DNA of 64,000 bases from positions 1-64,000 of the forward strand of contig JAQGBZ010000020.1 of NCBI GenBank assembly GCA_034687125.1. The letters are read 5' to 3'. This DNA is from Neelides folsomi (Eukaryota; Arthropoda; Collembola; Neelipleona; Neelidae). Within the stretch, counting starts at the first letter, position 1. The number at the start of each line of letters is the position of its first letter. Positions 27,830-40,045 of the stretch are shown piece after piece. Under the pieces are notes generated by a model. The model searched no databases, was not told the DNA's origin, and worked only from the letters and a program-made list of their open reading frames with translations. The position numbers and the translations under genes were made by a program.

Positions 27830-28030
27830 GGTTTTTGAAGGGGAGATTTCGTGCTTCTGTAATGATCTGCATGCATAATGAATGGATCATAATTGCCACC
27901 CCAACATTCGACAGCCGAACCGAATGTCAATTTACATGGAAGGAAAAAGTCCCGACTTGTCCTTGCGTGTCTTCTGGCCATTTAAAATCCATTTCCACTT
28001 TAATTCTTTCAAAAGACCCTCGAAGACTTC
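27830..28030. promoter_or_regulatory. Mixed-composition block; candidate conserved non-coding element
   Basis: Higher-complexity sequence with ATGATCTGCATGCATAATG, CGACAGCCGAACCG and TGGCCATTT. It stands out from the AT-rich spacers and is open on both strands. It begins about 670 bp after the 27.1-kb array. I see no protein family in it. Confidence 0.25.
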
Positions 28031-31000
28031 AAGTCACATAACCCTATATACTGTGCAATACTATAAAGCTATGTAGATACTGCCATGTATTTGAACATTG
28101 TGAATTTTGGAAGTTTTGGTCCCAAGTTGAATTTTGAGTTTTGTCCAATAGGAACAGGGAATAGTTCACCACGCCATTTTTATTTCCTGTAAATAGAATT
28201 GGGAATTTAGAATATATATATATTGAATATGGAATATATATACTTAAGATACAATTTGTAAAATTTGTAGAGTTATTTAATGGATATAATTCATGGGAGC
28301 CGGGCGGAATAAAAAAAGGTCGTAGATGAAGGGTGCTAAATCTAGTTTGCAAAATAACTCGTTTTCTGTTTACGCTCCCCGTCCGAAAGGGGCGAAGAGT
28401 TGGTGGAAGTAAATCTCATCTCTTTTGACTTCTATTTTGTTTGTTTGCTCATTTCGTGGGTTCTGGTAGAGGAAAATTCTCCTTCTTTTCATATTCAAAT
28501 CTCCAAGATTCATTTCTTTATGACAACCCAAGAAAAGATTCTCCAGAACAGACGAGAAAAAATATGGCCATACATTCACACACAGTCCAACAATTTTATG
28601 TAATAAACAGATCCAAACACATCCAAGAGATTTAACAAAAAGATTTCATTTTTACACAAACGACAACGACTCTTACAAACTCTAAGGAGCTCCATGGAAA
28701 CCGAAGAACAAATTCTAATCATAAATAAAATTCTATACATTAATAAAAGTTCAAAATGGCGCCATGATATGGTTACTATGACAACAAAATAAGAAAAAAT
28801 GTTGAAATTGTGTATAATTCTGTTTAAATGTTAAATGGGATTAAAATTAAATGTATAAAAATGTTATATGAAAATGATGAAGCAAGTTGGAGTTCCTGAG
28901 GGTTCAGAAAAAGGAGGGGAGTAAATTTGAGGGTGCAGAAAAAGGGATCGGGAAAGTGCTAGAACACCTCAACCATATCCCCGATATCCCCGATATCCCT
29001 TTCCTATATCTTTCCCACACTCCCCTATTATATCCCAAATGTTTCCCTAGCTAACCTTTTGAAAGTCCACCTTGGGCGGCTATAGGCCATTATAACGGGA
29101 ATGTCTCTATGGGAGAAATACGAGTCCGGTGTTGATATGTATGAGATTTAAAAAGTTATTGGGAGATAGGGGATCTATATTTATATAATAATACCCAACG
29201 CGTCCCACAGCCATTTTGGATTTTTCAATTTTCTTCCGCTTCAATTCATTTCAAATGTAAAAGGATAATTTAAAAAACAATTTGCAATAAGTGATTTAAT
29301 AATAATCCAATAGTGAACAATTTCAGACCAATTCCAAGTGATTATTGAAAAGAAACGGGAAGAAAAAAGGTGAGTGGGAAATGTTCGGTATTATTTTAAT
29401 TCCAACCTCTTTGCCTTTTACAGAAAGTTCCTTTGTAGTTGGGAATTCTCTCTTTTGGAAGATCACGCGGAGTGATAAATTATATAAATTATATTCATTT
29501 ACAATTCCCATCACATCATTAAATTATGAAAAATGTGGAGCAAACGAGTTTGGCCAACAAATCACATTAATTTATAAATATTTGCCAAATAACGGGAAAT
29601 TCAGATTTGCACGAGTAAACCTGCAATTTGCCATTTTCTCTTATTTACTTTATCCAACACGAATGCATATATGTAATTTGCAAGTATTTTATGTATGTAT
29701 ATGTGGTGCGTGTATTATATAAAATATAGCCAGGTGTGCATAATCTGTATACAGTACATGCATAAATAGGTATTTATCTTATTTTGTAGAAAGGAATCGA
29801 TAAGATTTGATGATTAATATGATTAAAATCACATTTGGTATTTGTATAGGAATTTGGTGAATTTCTATTTGTTTGTTTTGTATGATCTACGAAGTGATTT
29901 ACGATGTGATGTTTGAATGATTTTGATGAAGTTGAATGTGGAAGTTGTCGCATTCCTTCGGTCCATAAAAAGAGGGAATAAAAGGAATAATGGCGATGAT
30001 GATGAGAATCATCGTAAACAATTCCCCCCACAACTCAAATGACAATTAAATTCCTGGACGTTCAATATGAACAAAACCCTTGCTCTTATAAAAGCTTTTA
30101 TAAAAACTCTTACTAAATGTATCTCTATACAATACTTATCTCTCTGTACTTTTATCAAAATACTATATACCAAATATATTTGTATTTAATATGAATATTG
30201 GTATTGTAGTATATTTAATATGAATTCAGTCTTTTTCATTATTTTTGATATTGAAGCTTATAAATAATTTTTATATTTGTTGAAGTGAGTTAAAGTGTTT
30301 GAGTGAATGAAAGTGTTGGATTGACTGGTTTTATATGTTCAATTTATGGTATTTCATTTCCTTGGGTTTAACGAGTCCCATAGCTCTTCTTCACCCATTC
30401 TCATAAATTGGTTGGTCGGAGACGTAAAACTCCACTTTTGTCGTTCAGATTTTCAACAGGGACGTTGAGTAGGCCGTTTTTCTACCCATGCTTATTTTCT
30501 TAAATTCTCGCCCTTCTTCATACAAGAAAAAATATTTCTTCCATTTCACATTTAACACTCCTTCAAAATCCTCAACTTTTCTTCACAATTAAACAATTCT
30601 GATAATTTTCAATTTCAATTTTTAGATCATCAAAAATTAAAAAACGTTAATTTTATAAACTGTTATATTTTATATAGTTCATAATATAGCCAATTTAAAA
30701 ATTAAATGGCAATTAACAGAAATGAATAAAAATGTATGTGAGAATTGTTATAAGGATTTTGATATAAAAATGTAAAAAAATGTTAAAATACTTATACTTT
30801 GTATTTGCGAGAATGTTTTTCATTTGTGTTTATAGGAAAAGACTAAAGAGGCCTAGCGAACTCTTTTCTATCGATTTGCGTTGAAGAAGAGAAGCGGAGG
30901 AAAATGGTTTGCGTAACTCTGAAAGTTCTTTCCTTCGTCTTCTCACAACATTCAAAGTCTCCTTTGGTTCGAATCGTTGAACGAATGTCAATTTATTCAA

Positions 31001-31390
31001 CAGCCTTTTCAAATCTCCATATTCAACGCGTTAAATAAATTTACGCCCAAAGTTAAACTTCGCTTGGTTAAAGTCGAAAGTTGAACAAAAGGCGAAAGTT
31101 TTAAAAACTCAAACTTTGTCAACTCAAAACTTGGAATTTTCAAACTTTTAGCCAAAGGAAAGGAATTTTCCAAAAGTTTGCAAAGGAACGAATTTTAGGA
31201 CCCGAATTTTTGTATATTTTTGGACAAAGTTTTTGGTAAAATTCCTTGGGTTCTTTTGCTGTAGGGAGAAAAAAGGAGGAATTGATGGGTTGCGCATTGC
31301 ACTGCATAAATAAGTGAATGAATTGAGTCCCTCAAGTCCCAAAGGATTCATATATAAATATATAGCTCAACTCCCTTCCTTTTTTTACAT

Positions 31391-31540
31391 TGACTATACT
31401 CTGCGATATAGATTAAGACTATACGCTATATCCTGCCATATATCATTATTAAACTATATCCTGCCATATATTCTTTTTAAACTATATCCTGCCTTTCTCA
31501 CTAAATTATATACTGCTAGAAGACTATATAATGCGATGCA
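31391..31540 (+). repeat. 28-bp tandem array with CTATATCCTGCC core
   Basis: Cores at 31394 (CTATACTCTGC), 31426, 31454 and 31482 (CTATATCCTGCC each time, exactly 28 bp apart), 31507 (TTATATACTGC) and 31524 (CTATATAATGC). The central three are near-identical and the outer ones decayed. It has no island-like composition. Confidence 0.85.
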
Positions 31541-32900
31541 CTTGTACATGGAACTATTTATTGATTGTATCGCAAGGCTAAGAGAGCTAAGGATACTATA
31601 TCTTGTGCATAGGGAAGTATATAGTAAAATATAGAGACAGTGGCGAAATTCTCGTCGTCTTTCTCAGTTCTCAATCACTCTTAATGTCCCTCATGATGGG
31701 GAAAACGTTGAAGGAAATACGCGGGGTGTTTCTTTATTTAAAACTCTCCGAGTTTCCCAAAGCAACTGGAAACTCCAAGTTGAACCAAAAGGGAACTAAA
31801 TGTAATTTAAGGAGAAAGGAACAATTGGACTTTTTAAAATTTGAACACTCCCGGGACATTTTGAACCTAACATTTTTGTTTTGAATCTCAGCCCTCTTTC
31901 CTCCCGACGTTTCCAAGAGAGATAAGAGAAGATGAATTGGCCATTGAGAAAAGAAATAAATTTATTCACCTCAAGCCAAGTCAAAGCTGAGTCTTGAATT
32001 TCAAGTGAGAGGAAAAGACAATGAGAGGGAGCAAGGTAGCTTTTGAGCTTTTTGTCATATCTCTTTCTTCTTCTAATCCCGTCTGGTTCTATAAATCACG
32101 TCCCAGGAATTCTGTAAGGATTCTGTTAGAGGAGAAGGATGGCAATGGGAAGATCCTTTTTACATCCAAACCATTCACAATTATTCCAACGAGGGAAATG
32201 GAACCAAGAAGTGACTTTATCAACTCCCTCAGTTTCAAACCCCAGGACAAAGATGAAACCGAGGTGAATTTCACATTTGCATTCAAATGTGTAAAATGAC
32301 CGCAGGAACGAGAAAAAGTACAAGGGTTGTAAATAAAAAGACAAACTGAGATTTATTTTAATTAAGACAAAATGCTCACTAAATTACGCTCCTCAAAAGT
32401 AAATAAATTTATTCAAAAATGGTGACAGGGAAATTCAAATAAATTCAAACTTTTGGCCTCAAACCCAATTTCTTTCAATTTCATACAAAAACTACAAATT
32501 GACATTAAAAATAAATTAAATGCACAAATGCCATTTTTATCATTTTTAATAAATCATGTTTTTACCTTTAGCTCACTTTTAGGTGAATTTATTTTATTGT
32601 TAGAGGGCTGAATTTTTTTAAAGAAGAGAAACTTTAAATGTCAAATTAAATGTTGAGCATCAATTTATTAAAAAGTTAATGATGGATGGAATGTAATGTT
32701 AAATGGATTGACCTTTGTGAGTGAAATGGCAAAGACATAAAAAAAATTCCTTCATCTATTCGAAATCAAAATCAAATGGTTTTTAAGCTTTGAGGTGTTT
32801 TGGTGAATTTGTGTGAAGAAAAGAGCGAGTTGTAAAACAATCAAGAAATGAAGTTTTAGATGAAGAAATCCTCCTTATTTTACAACTCTCTTTTGTAGTC

Positions 32901-32940
32901 TTTGGAGTGTTTTTGGAGTCTTTGGAGTGTTTTTGAAGTC
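32901..32940 (+). repeat. 20-bp tandem repeat TTTGGAGTGTTTTTGGAGTC x2
   Basis: Units 32901-32920 and 32921-32940 differ at one position; a partial copy precedes (TTTTGTAGTC) and another follows (CTTTGG). Strongly G+T-rich. Confidence 0.9.
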
Positions 32941-34393
32941 CTTTGGTATTATAAATAGGAATGACAATTCCCCTTTTACTGCTCTCTGACCTTCACTCTT
33001 TTCAAATAGGGGTGGGAAAAGGTTTTAAAAAATCATTCGCCGTTGCTTGGAGACAAAAAGGTCAAATTTCACTTTTCATCTTCCTTTTTTAAGCCCTTGG
33101 ATTTATCTTGGATTTCTTCAAACAAACCTTTAATTTTCAAACCTTCCAAACCTTTAATTTTATAACCTTTCCGATTTCCCTTTCATTTCCCTTTTGATTT
33201 CGGAGGGAACTTTTGAGTTTCACTTTGAGTTGCGGAGGCTTTGAAGGTGACAGTTTTATTTTTAGGAGATTTTGGGGTGGCCGGGACTTGGACCCTCCAC
33301 CGTCTCCAAGACGACAAACAAATATGTTAGGAATCTCTATATTTAATTTATACTTAAAAATCCCATATTAGCATTTATACAACAATATATATGGTACATT
33401 TAATGTATCAAAAATATATCAAAATGTTATATAAAATTTGTATAGAGAATCTGAATGAGAAAAATCTCTTTGTAAGTCCTATTGTTAAATGTGAATTGTA
33501 AATTGTAAGATGATCCGAATGGGCTAGTCATAAAATGAGTGTCATTTTATTAGTCGTCCAATTGTTCCTGGAGAAGGGCGGCCATATAATTCATTCATCT
33601 AAATAAACTCTAATTTCATCACTTTATGAATGAATGAAAGAATGAATGGAGAAATTGATAGTGAAATAAATCCATTTCTTACTCACATTAATCCAACAAC
33701 TTTTCTCATTCAACATTTTAATGTTCATTTTATCATCTCCGTTTTACAACCACGAGACAATGAAATATAACAACACAAGCAAATACATATAAATTCACAT
33801 AAGAAAAAAATCACTATATGATTATTCCATATCCAATATAAATACATATAAAATATATATATATGTAACTGTATGAATAAATATAGGATTTTTATTGTAT
33901 ATGGGATGATATATATATCAATACATTCCTGTACAGATATTGTCTTCAATTGCAACTTAAACAATTTTAATTGTAGAGATTGGTTCTATTAAAGCTATTA
34001 AAACAACCTTCAATTAAAATCGGAATGAATGAAATGAATAAGATTTCTTTTATAAAGTGGAATTGTCTGATTGGAAAAAAAATGTTTTGTTATTTTGCAG
34101 TTGGATATTTTGCAGCTGGTGGGGGAATTGCAAAGTTTGCAGTTTTGCAGTTTTGCAGTTGAATTTGTTAGGGGCGTGTGAGAGAAACTTCTTTACAATA
34201 ATGGTAAGTGCACTTGTCATTATTGTTATTGTGCATAAAAGGATGGTAAAAAAGGTTTTGCCGTAAGGGAAAAGCCATCGACCAAAACGTCACATTTTGA
34301 ATGGAGCAGTTAAAGTTTAAAGTGTTTGTATTAAACCCATCTCTTTCCCCCATGTGGGAAGTTTCTCAAACCCTTCCGTGTCCCATTAAAGAT

Positions 34394-34472
34394 GTTAAAC
34401 CCCCTTTAACTCCCTTTTTAAAATCCTTTTTAAACCCATTTAAAACCCCTTTTAACTCAAATTTAACTCCTT
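34394..34472 (+). repeat. CCCTTTTTAAA-type degenerate repeat
   Basis: Repeats of CCCTTTTTAAA/CCTTTTTAACT about 11-16 bp long, roughly six copies, in the right half of the island switching near 34300. A minus-strand frame rich in Lys-Gly here reflects the repeat only. Confidence 0.7.
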
Positions 34473-34553
34473 TTTTATGGGGAAATTCGAGGTGGATTTG
34501 GGGGATTTTCATCTTAAAGATTGTCGATAAGGATTTAAAAGATCCGCAGTGAA

Positions 34554-34584
34554 GTTGCCATGGAGAAATGCGCAAGTTACCATG
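34554..34584 (+). promoter_or_regulatory. Pair of RFX half-site-like motifs
   Basis: GTTGCCATGG at 34554-34563 and GTTACCATG at 34576-34584 lie in the same orientation, 22 bp apart, about 140 bp before the larger cluster at 34725. GTTGCCATGG is a close match to an RFX half-site. Confidence 0.5.
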
Positions 34585-34724
34585 AAGAAAATACATACCA
34601 TATATACCAATATATTAGACCTAGTTACATATATTATGGTATACATATGGCTGTATTCTGTACTCATATAAGCCTTATGTTATGTACAAATTAAGATCAA
34701 GTATAAAAATAATATATAGGTACA

Positions 34725-34827
34725 GTTGCCAAGGGGAATTGTATAGTTGCTATGCGTTGCTAAGGAATAGTATCTGGTTGCCATGGTGGTTGCTAAGGGT
34801 AGATTTTCGTTGCTATGGTTGCCTAGG
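34725..34827 (+). promoter_or_regulatory. Seven same-strand GTTGCYNNGS motifs in 103 bp with helical phasing
   Basis: Sites start at 34725 (GTTGCCAAGG), 34746 (GTTGCTATGC), 34756 (GTTGCTAAGG), 34777 (GTTGCCATGG), 34789 (GTTGCTAAGG), 34809 (GTTGCTATGG) and 34818 (GTTGCCTAGG). Intervals are 21, 10, 21, 12, 20 and 9 bp, close to whole turns of B-DNA, so all would face one side of the helix. The linkers differ from each other, which argues against simple recent tandem duplication. The motif resembles an RFX X-box half-site. Confidence 0.65.
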
Positions 34828-36490
34828 ATTTGTGTTTGAGTTTTGAGAGCGTAAAAGATTCATGAGGGTTTTAAATTGTGATTTGAAGATGAATTCTCTT
34901 TTTACTTTCTTTTAAAACGTGATAAAACGGGGGTTTGGTGTGTCGTTTACAATAATTTTTACGAGTATTGGACCATGAAAAGGGTCGTTGAAAGGTCGTT
35001 GGAAGATTTGACAACTCGCACCTTCAAACTCCCCGCTTAACCTCCTTCAAACTAATAATCATTCCGTCGTCAATGACGACCGCCTGGAAACTGGGGAAAA
35101 TGAATCAACGCGCCCATTAGCTCCTTTTTAACTCCTTTTAATGTCCATCGTTGAGTCGGCCATTACTCAACAACTCCCATTCATTCATTCATTCATCCAT
35201 TCACAAAAAATACAGGACAACACTCACACAAAGTTAAACTACTCAATTAATTAATTGAGCCATTCAATTAATTATTTTTAAATCTTAATAAATTAATCTA
35301 AAGGAACTTTATTAGTTGAATTTATCTTCTTCATATAACAAAAGGAAAATGAACAAGGAAAATGTAAGGAAGAAAAAATAGTATAAATGAATATGGAAAA
35401 TTAAATATAAATGAATAAAGTTAATTAAATGTAATATTTAGAGTTAATTAAATTTAATATTTAAATGTAATATTTACAATTAACTAAATGTAATATTAAC
35501 TAATTGCAATATTAATAAAAGGAAAAAAACTGTTTTAGAATTAATATAAAAGGTTTGTCCAATTAATGTTAATGAGTTTTGTGTAAGGTGAGTCGGAAGG
35601 TTTTGATGAAAAATATTCTGGGAGTCGTCGGCGTCTGTCTTTAACGACCGCTGGATCTCCCCTCCTTAATTAAAAATTAAAGGAGGACAATGAAGGATGC
35701 ATTATGTATTGGGAGATAGGGAAGACCAATTTATCTCTTAATTAACTCCAGACGTCCAACGGGAACTTTTTAAATAAATACTTCATGAAGGCACAAAGGG
35801 AAAATTTCCCCTTTACATTTATAATCAACATTTTCCACTTCAAGAGAATAAACCTAACTTTAACCATCCAATATAATTATTTTATATACGATTAAATTAA
35901 TATAATTTTAAATGCTTTATATACAGTCAAATAAATAAAAATATATTTTATACAGTCAAATAAAAATATTTAATATATGATTAAATTATAGTTAAAGTTT
36001 AATCAAAGCGGTTAAATCAAAGGATTTAAGAAGTTTCGAGTTTTGATAATTTTGATAATTTTTTTCCTCTGGGGAGATTAAGGTTAAGATGAGTTTGAGT
36101 TTAAGATTTGAAAAAGTGTGTTTATTCATTTATTGTGTGTATTTAATGGAGGGTTTGGGTTTGATGTTTTGTGTGGTGAATGAAATGAAGAGCCGTTTGG
36201 ATAATCCCAATGCTTCTTCTAATGGAGGGGAAAAGGCCATTAATTGTGAGAGGAGTGAGGTGAGCGAATCGAAGATTCTTCCAGTCTCGTCGCCATTATA
36301 GGCCCTCATTAAAATGCACTCGAATCTCTCTAATCCTCCATATGGAGATTCCCAACAACATTCTCCCTCAGATAAAATAGTAGGTGAAAAAATGCGAAAT
36401 AGGTTCCACCAAGTCAAGCCAGTTTTTACCTGGTCCAGAACAATTGCAGGAGAATCAAACAAAACCACAGAGATGTCAAATTTACATTTA

Positions 36491-36545
36491 ACAAAATAAC
36501 CAACATTAACAAAATAACCAAAATTTACAAATAAACCAACATTCA
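36491..36545 (+). repeat. 18-bp tandem repeat ACAAAATAACCAACATTA x3
   Basis: Units start at 36491, 36509 and 36527. On the minus strand this codes a repeated NVGYFV-like string, which explains the longest non-Ubx open frame of the window. Confidence 0.85.
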
Positions 36546-36705
36546 AAAATTTATAAAAATAAAAACCGTATAATAAATTTTTAAAATATTTAAATATGTT
36601 AATATTATTTAAACCATGTAGATTGTATCGGGACAAAGTTTTAATATCTTTTGATTATAATTTAAAAAAATGTAATTACAAAATAAGTTTTATTGTTTTA
36701 ATAAT

Positions 36706-36810
36706 TCTTGAAATTTTTGAAATTGGTTAAAAATTTTGAATTTTGTTAATTTTGGTTAATATTTTGAATTTTTTGAATTTTTAGTTTTTTGATTTTTGAA
36801 TTTTGTTTAA
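36706..36810 (+). repeat. TTTTGAATTTT low-complexity tract
   Basis: Drifting TTTTGAATTTT and TTTTGGTTAA copies, nearly devoid of C on the plus strand; left half of the island switching near 36960. Confidence 0.7.
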
Positions 36811-37329
36811 TCACATCCCTGTTTGGTTTTTGAGTAAAAGGAGAATTTGTATAGAAGGACTTTTGTCCGGTTGTGTGTTGTTGGATTTTTGATGTCACGA
36901 GTTGTCTTGGGTTTCCAGAGGGATAAAATAAGAGAGCCATTATTTGAGACGTGAGATAGATGAGTGGGTGAGATTTATTCCCCACGTACCTTTCATTTCT
37001 TCAAACCCACCGAATTCCTCAATCATCATAAATTGAACCAACAATTGTGAATTCACCAAGGAATGAATTACAACTCACAACTCTTTGTGATCCGAAATTT
37101 ATTGGGAGAACCCGAAGGAACAAAAATGTTTAATTCAATTCATTCGCCAAATTACAATTGCTAATTTGAAACAAATATTCCATTTCAAATCCCAAGATTC
37201 GAATCAATTAGCAAATTGATGTGAAAACGAGTCGGCCGAACCCTAAAAGATAAATCTTCCATAAATCTTATCAATTTATCTCTCCACACGGATGAAGAAA
37301 AGTTGATCAAAAAATAATTACCTTTTTAT

Positions 37330-38060
37330 GTAATTCATTTCATGTCATTTTGTTCAAAATCCTCCGAGTTCTTTCTTTAATGCCGAGATCACGTTGGAAT
37401 GAGAAATGAGATTTGAAGAATTATGTAAAGGACTAATACAATAATTGCAGGTATAATTCCATATCCAAGAAGGTATAAATTTCCAACAACTTGTGTGGCA
37501 CTCGCACACAAAAAACTTAATAAAAAATTCAAGTCTTGCCAAGTTTTCAAATTGTGCGTTTCGCTTAAAATCCTTCTAGTAAAATCCTTCCAAAATCTCT
37601 CCATGATTTTACATGGAAAGAAGGAGCAAATTTGGGCGAGCGATTAATTTAATTACACATTTTGATAACCGGTCAAAAAATATATAAAGGAAATGAATCC
37701 ATATACATATTACATACCCATATGCAGGTATTTATATTTTTATCTTGATATACATACTGTATATGTACAGATTGTATATATACAGTATGTATAGTCATGT
37801 ATTAAAATTGTATCTTAAAATCTTTCCACGCGTCGAGGTTGAAATTGCATTGAATTAACCAAGACCTTTGAAAATATTAATTTTGATATTGAATTGGCAT
37901 GCATGGCGTCTCACCACATCGTCCATATTCATTTGGTTCATTTAGGAATCGAGTCAGAGAATTTCCACAATATTCACAAATATCCAGCGAGGAGATTTGG
38001 GAAGTTTGGGTTCATAAAGATCAAAATTAGACTCGTGCATGCAAAGGGACAAAACCTATA
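37330..38060. promoter_or_regulatory. High-complexity blocks around the 37.75-kb hairpin; candidate regulatory DNA
   Basis: 37330-37610 and 37840-38060 lack both tandem repeats and the island skew; they contain varied words such as GGCATGCATGGCG, TCGTGCATGC and CACTCGCACAC. The hairpin spacer lies between them. Such plain, high-complexity DNA is rare in this window and is where conserved enhancers would be sought. Confidence 0.25.
37749..37793. repeat. Perfect 16-bp-arm hairpin in an AT-rich spacer
   Basis: Left arm 37749-37764 (TATACATACTGTATAT? read as TA plus TACATACTGTATAT) and right arm 37778-37793 are exact reverse complements; the loop is 37765-37777 (13 nt). No TA-flanked terminal repeat typical of an element was seen. 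Confidence 0.8.
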
Positions 38061-38158
38061 ATTTATATGCTTTTTCCAAAAACTCGTAAATATTCAAGCT
38101 ACATTTTACATTCACACACAACCATGTATCTAATACATATATCCTATCAGTACTTATA

Positions 38159-38198
38159 CTGTACATTGTATAAACTGTATATACAGTATATTGTACAG
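38159..38198. repeat. Nested palindrome CTGTACA...ACTGTATATACAGT...TGTACAG
   Basis: The inner 14-bp perfect palindrome is at 38174-38187; the outer inverted arms CTGTACA (38159-38165) and TGTACAG (38192-38198) are not perfectly centred on it. TACTGTAYA is a recurring theme of the AT-rich spacers, also near 22.46, 27.55 and 37.76 kb. Confidence 0.65.
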
Positions 38199-38935
38199 GT
38201 AAGCTTAACGAATTAAATGTGAATGTAATGAATATGAATAAGATAAAAAATGTAAAAAGACTATAAAGGTATTATTTAAAGTATTAGAGCTAAACTCTTT
38301 AAATGCACAGGTGAGGAAAATAATGAAAAACGGATGAGGTAATTGGTCTTATAGAATACCTGGAGAAAATGTTAAATGATGGATGGGGAAATAATTTGAG
38401 GCGAAAACGAGTTACAATTTTTCCCCTCTCCGCCCCTTGGAAATAAATTGTAAAGAAATTCAAATTCTCGGCACGGGAACAACTTTTGGCAAAAATCAAT
38501 TTATCTCGTAATTGTGATAATTAAAGGTTCGTAAAGGCGGGAACGATCAAAAACCCGCCTCTATGCATTTTATATTTATAAAAAAATCTCTATTGAATTT
38601 ATAAGAAATCTCCCTTGAATGCATCTCCTATAGTTATTATAGCCAAATATCCCTAGACTTGTTTATAATAGAATAAATGTTGTAATTTGCATGTAATTGT
38701 GTATGGAGTTTCCTCTGCGTACGTGCGGCGGTCCTTAAGCCAACAAAACTTTTATCTCTTCGATCATCTTATAATTCTCAGTTTTCCAATTTATCTCAAA
38801 CACGTCGTTTATTCTCATTCGGAAGTTTCCTCATGTAATTTAATAATGAGCAAAGGAATTATCAAAAACATTAATTTGGGGCTGAACAGGTGGGGAGCGG
38901 GAAAATCCCTCCGAGCTCTTTTTATATAAAACTTT

Positions 38936-39050
38936 TTCAAAATCCTATACGGAATCCTATACAAAATTCTTATACAAACCCACATAGAAATCCTATATTA
39001 AAATCCTATATGAAATCCTATATGAAATCCTATACAAATGCTATATATGG
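38936..39050 (+). repeat. AAATCCTATAC/T tandem array
   Basis: About nine copies of AATCCTATAY spaced 10-16 bp, with CCTATATGAAAT repeated three times near the end. Similar weaker CCTATA arrays occur at about 3540-3620. Confidence 0.8.
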
Positions 39051-39370
39051 AAATGATATGAAAATCCAACAGAACTCCAAAGGAACCCTAAAAGGATAAG
39101 AAAAAGATTTGGTAAAGATGAAAAGCTTAAAAGAGATAAAAAGAGCCGCTGGAGGGAAAACACACACAAAGATGTAATAAATGTAATTATTATTTAATTC
39201 CTTTTGTTTCCATGGTTACAAATTAAAAAAATGCGGCAGGATTTAAAAATGTAAAAAGCTGTTATAAAATGAATCCTTATGATTTTGTAGTTTTATAGTT
39301 TTTTTTCCAGGAGTTGAAATTTTGTTCTTTTGATCATAATTTTCATTTAACATTTGATATGGTGAATGTT

Positions 39371-39430
39371 GTTAAGGTTTCGTTGTTAAGGTTTCGGTTT
39401 CGTTAAATTTCGTTGTTAAGGTTTCGTTTC
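39371..39430 (+). repeat. 14-bp repeat GTTAAGGTTTCGTT
   Basis: Copies start at 39371, 39385 and 39415, with diverged GTTTCGTTAAATTT between the last two. G+T-rich left half of the island switching near 39560. Confidence 0.85.
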
Positions 39431-39995
39431 ATATCAAATGAAATCTCCTTGGTTTGGATTTAGTGGAAAGAGTTGTTTTGGAAGTTTGGATTTTACATGT
39501 GTAGAATTGTGTGGAATTGTGTAGAGTCTGACTGTGAAGTTGAATTGAGCATGAAATCAGAGGATTTCATCTTCCCAACTCACAGCAAGGAAGCTCGGAA
39601 ATTCTCCGTCCAAAGGCCTAATGGCCAGAATGATAAATATCCAACATCTCCCCTTCTGCGATACTTCCTATGTGAGATATTCATATTTTGGGGAGACCTT
39701 GTAAATCCAACCTCATTTAGACCTTCCCCGGTGCTTGGAAAATTAGTAATTTACAACACCGACGGCACTTTTACTTAAAAACTTCTTATTAGCGATCTTA
39801 GCTCCTTACAAACTTTTTATATAACTTACTTACATACAAAATATATACAAAATACTACACATAAAAAGAACATATAATATATATAAATATATGTATATTG
39901 TATAGTCCATTTTATATGTATTTATATTATGTTAATACAATTTTGTATGCAGTCATAGAAACTTGGTTTTATTGTAAAGTAACTTTAGTTAGCAA

Positions 39996-40045
39996 GTTGC
40001 TAATAGCAACGTGTGGTTTATATTACATTAGTTACTAATAGCAAC
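39996..40045. promoter_or_regulatory. Two inverted GTTGCTA-A-TAGCAAC sites
   Basis: GTTGCTAATAGCAAC at 39996-40010 is a perfect inverted repeat with 7-bp arms and a 1-bp centre. A near copy, GTTACTAATAGCAAC, is at 40031-40045. Both are followed by GTG and lie 35 bp apart. The arms match the RFX half-site family found elsewhere upstream of Ubx. Confidence 0.6.

Larger units (their letters stand above)
27162..34553. other. Intergenic spacer: no gene seen
   Basis: Island switches are near 28360, 29980, 30400, 33300 and 34300. From 30830 to 32300 the pattern weakens: it holds an AAGTT-rich stretch (31040-31170), the 28-bp array, and 31600-32300 with mixed composition and frames of 92-93 codons (31603-31884, 32021-32299) that show no recognisable family. 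27530-27610 is rich in ACTGTACA/ACAGTGTA words with inverted arms. Confidence 0.55.
34828..39995. other. Intergenic spacer with islands and arrays: no gene seen
   Basis: Island switches are near 35020, 35640, 36300, 36960 and 39560. The longest non-Ubx open frame of the window (168 codons, minus, 36130-36636) spans an island and the 18-bp repeat and has no domain signature. CCATGGTTAC at about 39210 is a further half-site-like word. Confidence 0.55.

Noticed and set aside
27688-27981. 97-codon minus-strand frame
   Set aside because: Opposite strand is also open; no domain. More likely a mixed-composition non-coding block.
30962-30975. GGTTCGAATCG, tRNA B-box-like
   Set aside because: No A box at the right distance and no cloverleaf can be drawn.
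31391-31540. Regularly spaced repeats considered as a CRISPR-like array
   Set aside because: Eukaryotic degenerate tandem repeat; no unique spacers of constant length and no cas genes.
32021-32299. 92-codon plus-strand frame with protein-like composition
   Set aside because: No recognisable family, no partner exon or signal. Kept only as a possibility in the regional note.
36130-36636. 168-codon minus-strand open frame
   Set aside because: Its N-terminal part is the translated 18-bp repeat and the rest is island sequence; no domain or family pattern.
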